Assembly (NCBI GenBank): GCA_944324085.1 | Contig: CALUUX010000057.1 | Location: forward strand, 1-36,037 | Length of the DNA: 36,037 nt | Reading direction: 5' to 3' | Origin: an uncultured Mailhella sp. | Lineage (GTDB): Bacteria; Desulfobacterota; Desulfovibrionia; Desulfovibrionales; Desulfovibrionaceae | Shown here: piece after piece, positions 32,738-36,037 of the stretch | Numbering within the stretch: position 1 is the first letter of the stretch | Layout: each line of letters opens with the position of its first letter | Notes under the pieces: generated by a model | Databases searched by the model: none | The model's input: only the letters and a program-made list of their open reading frames with translations | Told to the model about the DNA's origin: nothing | Position numbers and translations under genes: made by a program

Positions 32738-33448
32738 ATGCCACGCATTCTTCTTCACGTCTGCTGCGGCCCCTGTTCCCTCATGCCCATTGTCCATCTG
32801 CGCGATGAAGGATGGGAACCTACGGCCTTTTTCTTCAACCCGAACGTCCATCCCGCGGACGAATGGAAAAAACGCCGCGACGCCATGCGCGACGCGGCGG
32901 CTCGCCTGGACGTGCCGCTGCTGGAAGAGGGAGAGCCCGTCAATCCCGGACTATGGACGCGCGGTCTCGGCGGCGTCCTTCAGGAAGGAGAACGCTGTCG
33001 CTTCTGCTACCGCCCCCGCGTAGAACGAACGGCTCGGCTGGCCGCGGAACGTCACTTCGACGCCTTCACCACAAGCCTGCTCTATTCCCGCTACCAGCGA
33101 CACGATGTCATCGCGGAAGAAGCGGAACGCGCGGCCGCCGCGTTCGGCGCGACGTTTCTCTATCGTGATTTCCGCCCGTGGGGGTGGGACGGCATCGCCA
33201 TGTCCAAGGAACTCGGCCTCTATCGCCAAAAATGGTGCGGCTGCGTTCTGAGCATGAAGGAAGCCTTTCAACAGCGGAAAGAAGCGGAAAAACGCAAAGC
33301 CGAACAAAAAGCCGAAAGAACGGCTCGACTGGCCGTCGAAGCGGAAGAACGCCGGAAAAAAAAAGAAGCCATCGCCGCAAACCTCAACAAGCGAGCCAGA
33401 AAAGCGCGGGCCCGCGCACTGGCCGCCGAGACCGCGCCGTCCCTTTAA
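32738..33448 (+). CDS. queH: Epoxyqueuosine reductase QueH with a basic C-terminal tail
   Basis: A 236-residue enzyme that reduces epoxyqueuosine to queuosine in tRNA, replacing the cobalamin enzyme QueG. The Fe-S and catalytic cysteines of the QueH (DUF208) family are all visible: HVCCGPCS (Cys9, 10, 13), CRFCYRPR (Cys87, 90) and WCGC (Cys167, 169), as are FFFNPNVHP and TTSLLYSRYQ. The core ends near residue 175. The last 60 residues are a highly charged Lys/Arg/Glu/Ala helix, perhaps a coiled coil or tRNA-binding tail not needed by the family. ATG 32738 is chosen because the family starts MPRILLHVCC; the upstream AAGG is weak. The pathway's first step is served by folE2 in this window. Confidence 0.93.
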   Translation: MPRILLHVCCGPCSLMPIVHLRDEGWEPTAFFFNPNVHPADEWKKRRDAMRDAAARLDVPLLEEGEPVNPGLWTRGLGGVLQEGERCRFCYRPRVERTARLAAERHFDAFTTSLLYSRYQRHDVIAEEAERAAAAFGATFLYRDFRPWGWDGIAMSKELGLYRQKWCGCVLSMKEAFQQRKEAEKRKAEQKAERTARLAVEAEERRKKKEAIAANLNKRARKARARALAAETAPSL

Positions 33449-33454
33449 ACGCCG

Positions 33455-33485
33455 AAAGCCCCGATTCCAGAGGACCGGGGCTTTT
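33455..33485. terminator. Terminator between queH and the ACT-domain gene
   Basis: AAAGCCCCG (33455-33463) pairs with CGGGGCTTT (33476-33484), 9 bp, followed by T and preceded by a short A run. It can serve both convergent genes. Confidence 0.75.
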
Positions 33486-33517
33486 CCGCCATATCGCGCG
33501 TCGCGAAAATCGCGCGT

Positions 33518-33946
33518 CTAGCCGGCGATGTCTTCAGGGCCGAGCACGCGGATGCCTCGTTCCAACATCGCCTTCACCGCTTCTTCCGTACGATCGAAAC
33601 GGAAAATGATCGTGGCTCTGGTGGATTCGCGCTGCGTGTAGGCGTACAGATATTCCACATTGATGCCGTGTTCGGAAAGCACGGCGAGAACACGGCCGAG
33701 CCCACCCGGCGTGTCGGCCACGTCCACGGCGACCACGGGCGTGGATCCCACGGTGAAACCGGCCCGGGCAAGGGCGACTCTCGCTTTTTCCGTGTCATCG
33801 GCCATGAGGCGAAGCACGCCGAAATCCGTGGTGTCCGAAAGAGACAACGCGCGGATATTGACGTTCGCTTCCTCCAGCACGCGGGTCACGTCGCCGAGCT
33901 GACCGGACTTGTTCTCCACAAAAACAGAAATCTGTTCAACCGTCAT
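33518..33946 (-). CDS. Double-ACT-domain protein
   Basis: A 142-residue protein made of two ACT domains (about 2-66 and 68-135), each with the beta-alpha-beta-beta-alpha-beta pattern and a ligand-loop motif: NKSGQLGDVTRVLEEANVNI in the first and TPGGLGRVLAVLSEHGINV in the second. Proteins of just two ACT domains bind amino acids and act as small allosteric or signalling partners; the ligand is unknown. Two in-frame starts exist: ATG 33952 has GGGA touching it, whereas ATG 33946 has the same GGGA 6 bases upstream, so 33946 is chosen. It follows tatA by 18 bases and is probably expressed from the tatA promoter. Confidence 0.88.
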   Translation of the reverse strand: MTVEQISVFVENKSGQLGDVTRVLEEANVNIRALSLSDTTDFGVLRLMADDTEKARVALARAGFTVGSTPVVAVDVADTPGGLGRVLAVLSEHGINVEYLYAYTQRESTRATIIFRFDRTEEAVKAMLERGIRVLGPEDIAG

Positions 33947-33964
33947 GGGCATTCCCGGCAGGGC

Positions 33965-34168
33965 TTACGCCTTTTTGTCTTCGTCGTCAGTCTTGGGCGC
34001 GTCTTTCTTGGGAGTGATGTCGATCTCATCCGGCTCAGACGCGGCCTGACGGAAATTGCGTATGGCGCGGCCGAGGCCGCCGCCGATTTCCGGCAGACGT
34101 TTCGCGCCGAATATCACCAGCACGAGCACAAGAATAATGAGAAGTTCCTGCATACCTATACCAAACAT
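33965..34168 (-). CDS. tatA: Sec-independent translocase subunit TatA
   Basis: A 67-residue pore-forming subunit of the twin-arginine system that exports folded proteins. It has the short periplasmic start MFGIGMQE, one membrane helix (about 7-21, with the conserved Glu8), the FGxxxLPEIGxGLG hinge ([14 protein letters not shown], 22-35), an amphipathic helix with RNFRQA, and an acidic/basic tail. Start at 34168 is set by GGAGG 7 bases upstream; an upstream in-frame extension is not Tat-like. tatB and tatC are not adjacent, as in many Desulfovibrio-type genomes where tatA stands apart. Confidence 0.95.
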   Translation of the reverse strand: MFGIGMQELLIILVLVLVIFGAKRLPEIGGGLGRAIRNFRQAASEPDEIDITPKKDAPKTDDEDKKA

Positions 34169-34207
34169 GGCAAACCTCCGAGGTCTTTCTCTCCAAGTTC
34201 GTTTATT

Positions 34208-34237
34208 CCTATACGGGAGGGAAAGGGCAAAGGTCAA
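34208..34237 (-). promoter_or_regulatory. Promoter of tatA and the ACT gene
   Basis: On the minus strand TTGACC (34237-34232) and TATAGG (34213-34208) are 18 bases apart (5/6 and 4/6 matches), 39 bases before the tatA start. Confidence 0.5.
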
Positions 34238-34292
34238 GCATTGGCCGTCCTTTCTTCAACAAAAGGCGTTTTCCCGCGCTCCTTTTTCCCGA

Positions 34293-34321
34293 TTGCCTGA
34301 ATCGCCGTCTCGCCTTATAAT
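34293..34321 (+). promoter_or_regulatory. Strong sigma-70 promoter of the 34.3 kb gene pair
   Basis: TTGCCT at 34293-34298, a 17-base spacer and a perfect TATAAT at 34316-34321. The start point would fall near 34327, right at the AAGGAG ribosome binding site (34327-34332), so the leader is very short. Confidence 0.65.
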
Positions 34322-34340
34322 GAAACAAGGAGCGAATACC

Positions 34341-35105
34341 ATGGACACACCCCTTCTTCTTGCATTGCCCCGGCTCCACGCCGAATTTCTTCCCCCCGTC
34401 GAAGGATGCCGCACCCTGTGGCCGGGACTCCCGGCTCGACCGGAATCCGCCTGGCAGCCCTCCCTGCCGTGGTCTCCGGCCATGGCCGCCTCGTGCCTTG
34501 CCGACTACGAACGGGCCTGCCGCGACGGCGCCACTGGAACGCCCGTGCTGACGCTGGGCGCGGAACCCGCGCCTTCCGACCTTTCCGACGCGGAACGCCG
34601 GGCCCTGCGAGAGATGGCCGGACTGCCTTCCGAGGAGCCGGAACAGCCTCTGCGCCAAATCGCCCAGCAAGTGCTTCTGCTGACCTGGCTTCAGGAAAAG
34701 CAGGCCCTGGAAATGAACGCTCTTGAACGGAAAATCAGCGAATCGCGCCGCGCGCTCTCCGGTCTTCTCTCTGGTGTGACCCGCGCGGGATCTTCCCGCG
34801 CTCTGCCCGAAGAACGCGACCTGCCCGACTGGAGAAAAACGCTCGCCGCCGCGCTCGCCTTTCTGCCGGACATGCCGGATAACGCCGTTTTCGTCATCTC
34901 AAGTCCGACCATGACCGCCGCCCTGGCGGAAATTCGTCCTCTGGAAGAAAGGCGCGCCTCCTTCAAAGGTCGATTCGCGCGCTTCGAAACGTCGGAACTC
35001 GCCGCGCTCTGCGGACGCTCCCCTCGCGACAGGCTCAAACGCGGCCTGCCCGCCGATCAGTGGCAACGAACGCTCACCCTTTTTCTGCCGGACGAACTTG
35101 TCTGA
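34341..35105 (+). CDS. Conserved-looking protein of unknown function
   Basis: A 254-residue, probably cytoplasmic protein with no signal peptide or membrane helix. It has a Pro/Leu-rich N-terminal part (1-60), an acidic helical middle (75-140) whose segment at about 108-138 (rich in Leu, Glu and Gln) may be a coiled coil, and a mixed alpha/beta C-terminal part with FVISSPTMTAALAEI near 193-207 and a basic stretch RDRLKRGLPADQW. No catalytic motif is evident and I do not recognise the family. AAGGAG lies 8 bases before ATG 34341. The HAD gene begins 6 bases after its stop without its own ribosome binding site, so the two are translationally coupled and likely work in the same process. Confidence 0.8.
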   Translation: MDTPLLLALPRLHAEFLPPVEGCRTLWPGLPARPESAWQPSLPWSPAMAASCLADYERACRDGATGTPVLTLGAEPAPSDLSDAERRALREMAGLPSEEPEQPLRQIAQQVLLLTWLQEKQALEMNALERKISESRRALSGLLSGVTRAGSSRALPEERDLPDWRKTLAAALAFLPDMPDNAVFVISSPTMTAALAEIRPLEERRASFKGRFARFETSELAALCGRSPRDRLKRGLPADQWQRTLTLFLPDELV

Positions 35106-35111
35106 TACGCC

Positions 35112-35789
35112 ATGTCACATCTTTCCGTTTCCGAACTCAGCGACTGGCTTTCCGAGACCTTTCACGGTCTGCCCGAAGGCGTCATTTTCGACTGCGACGG
35201 CGTCGTCATCGACTCCCGCGCGGCCAACATCGAATATTACAACTACCTGCGCGCCTACCTCGGCCTGCCCAAGCTCACCCGCGAACAGGAAGATTTCGCG
35301 CAGGCGGCCACGGCGCAGCAGGCCATGGACGCCATATTTCCCAAACCGCTCCAGCCGCTTCTGCGCGACGCGGCCAAACGCGTCTCCTACGTGCGCGACG
35401 TCATGCCGCACATAGGCTGCTATCCCGGCCTTCACGACGTGCTCGACTTCTGCCGCGCCTCCGGCGTGCGCCTCGCCATGAACACCAACCGCACCGACGG
35501 CATGGACACGCTCCTGGACAACTGCCGCCTGCGCGGCTACTTCGATCCCATCGTTCTGGCCAGCCACGTCTCCAGGCCGAAACCCGATCCGGAAGGCGCG
35601 CTGCTCATTCTCAAACAATGGAACTGCCCGCCGCAAAACGCCCTTTTCATCGGCGACAGCGTTTCCGACAAAGGCGCGGCGCAGGGAGCCTCCATTCCTT
35701 TCCTCAGTTTCCAAACCGACGGTCTCGCGCCGCAAAGTATCATGAATTTCCACGTGTTGCTTGAATCTCTGAAAGCGTGCGCCCTGTAA
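35112..35789 (+). CDS. HAD-superfamily hydrolase (phosphoglycolate phosphatase-like)
   Basis: A 225-residue phosphatase of the HAD superfamily, subfamily I. Motif I is VIFDCDGVVIDS with nucleophile Asp27 and acid/base Asp29; motif II is the Thr125 in LAMNTNR; motif III is Lys157 in SRPKPDPEG; motif IV is FIGDSVSDKGAA with Asp182 and Asp186. The cap (about 38-100) is helical, as in Gph and beta-phosphoglucomutase relatives. A phosphoglycolate-type small phosphate ester is a fair guess, but the substrate is not readable. No ribosome binding site is visible; translation probably depends on the preceding gene, 6 bases away. Confidence 0.9.
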   Translation: MSHLSVSELSDWLSETFHGLPEGVIFDCDGVVIDSRAANIEYYNYLRAYLGLPKLTREQEDFAQAATAQQAMDAIFPKPLQPLLRDAAKRVSYVRDVMPHIGCYPGLHDVLDFCRASGVRLAMNTNRTDGMDTLLDNCRLRGYFDPIVLASHVSRPKPDPEGALLILKQWNCPPQNALFIGDSVSDKGAAQGASIPFLSFQTDGLAPQSIMNFHVLLESLKACAL

Positions 35790-35871
35790 CATTCTCCCGC
35801 TTTACAACAGAAAATTTATAGTTTACACAACGGAAATTCAATCGGCACGGCACAGCCTGCCAGGAGGAACC

Positions 35872-36037
35872 TTGACCCCTGAAGATCTGGAATACTTCCG
35901 TAATCTTCTTAACCAGATGCTCGTCGAGGCTCAGCGCAACGGCGATTCCACTCTGGAAGAAATGACGGACAACCATTCATCCTACGCCGATCCTTCCGAC
36001 CGCGCCACCGCCGAGTCGGATCGTTCCTTTACGCTGC
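35872..36037 (+). CDS. DksA/TraR-family protein, N-terminal fragment (runs off the window)
   Basis: Reads 55 residues from a TTG start at 35872, with AGGAGG 4 bases upstream: MTPEDLEYFRNLLNQMLVEA, then EEMTDNHSSYADPSDRATAE and SDRSFTL. This matches the N-terminal coiled coil of DksA, including the D-P-x-D-R-A tip whose acidic residues reach into the RNA polymerase secondary channel and act with ppGpp. The zinc-finger part lies outside the window, so the exact family member (DksA or a TraR-like relative) cannot be decided. A TATAGT element at 35817-35822 may be its -10, without a good -35. Confidence 0.8.
   Translation, partial: MTPEDLEYFRNLLNQMLVEAQRNGDSTLEEMTDNHSSYADPSDRATAESDRSFTL

Overview
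The window is about 36 kb of GC-rich, gene-dense DNA from a Gram-negative anaerobe, most likely a member of the Desulfovibrionaceae (sulfate/sulfonate-reducing class Desulfovibrionia, possibly a gut relative of Bilophila, Mailhella or Desulfovibrio). The reasons are the form of the PolA N-terminus, a roughly 1150-residue PEP synthase, a stand-alone BPL_N protein, formate-THF ligase, a DksA-like protein, a sigma-54 promoter, and many soluble Fe-S/flavin functions. The genus is a guess. I see no tRNA, rRNA, CRISPR array, IS element or prophage gene; this looks like ordinary chromosome.

Layout. 1-2500: polA (5' end only, minus) diverging from hppA, a K+-independent H+-pumping pyrophosphatase. 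2.8-5.4 kb: an MFS transporter, then nikR and folE2 with an ATGA overlap. 5.8-7.4 kb: a PutP-type Na+/solute symporter. 7.6-12.2 kb (minus): gapA followed by a long PEP synthase, a likely gluconeogenic pair. 12.4-12.9 kb (minus): a membrane-anchored rhodanese. 13.1-14.8 kb: a singlet glycine riboswitch, intrinsic terminator and AGCS amino-acid symporter. 14.9-15.1 kb: a sigma-54 promoter in front of two tiny overlapping ORFs. 15.3-17.9 kb (minus): valS. 18.1-20.7 kb: a BPL_N protein, a membrane-anchored XRE regulator and a small exported protein. 20.9-27.0 kb: operators and leader elements, then an operon for an Fe-S/FAD NAD(P)H oxidoreductase, an AprA/FrdA-like flavoprotein and a DASS anion transporter, followed by a Crp/Fnr regulator. 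27.0-27.9 kb (minus): a ferritin-like/VIT1 iron transporter. 28.1-29.9 kb: fhs. 30.0-30.7 kb (minus): a TauE/SafE permease. 31.0-33.4 kb: a structured leader, a second AGCS symporter and queH. 33.5-34.2 kb (minus): tatA and a double-ACT protein. 34.3-36.0 kb: an unknown protein, a HAD phosphatase and the 5' end of a dksA-like gene.

How it fits together. Three sodium symporters (two AGCS, one PutP-like), a glycine switch, fhs, and a GAPDH-PEP synthase operon suggest a cell that imports amino acids and one-carbon donors and makes sugars by gluconeogenesis, while the H+-PPase recovers energy from pyrophosphate. The best candidate for an undescribed system is the 21.3-27.0 kb block: a cytoplasmic reductase (NAD(P)H to Fe-S/FAD to an unusual FrdA/AprA-fold flavoprotein) with its own organic- or inorganic-anion importer and its own Crp/Fnr regulator, behind a promoter overlapped by a perfect GGCAACC/GGTTGCC palindrome. 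The flavoprotein lacks the residues that mark fumarate reductases, so its substrate is open. Two further regions hold structure without a known gene: the sigma-54 mini-gene at 14.93-15.10 kb and the multibranched leader at 31.07-31.18 kb.
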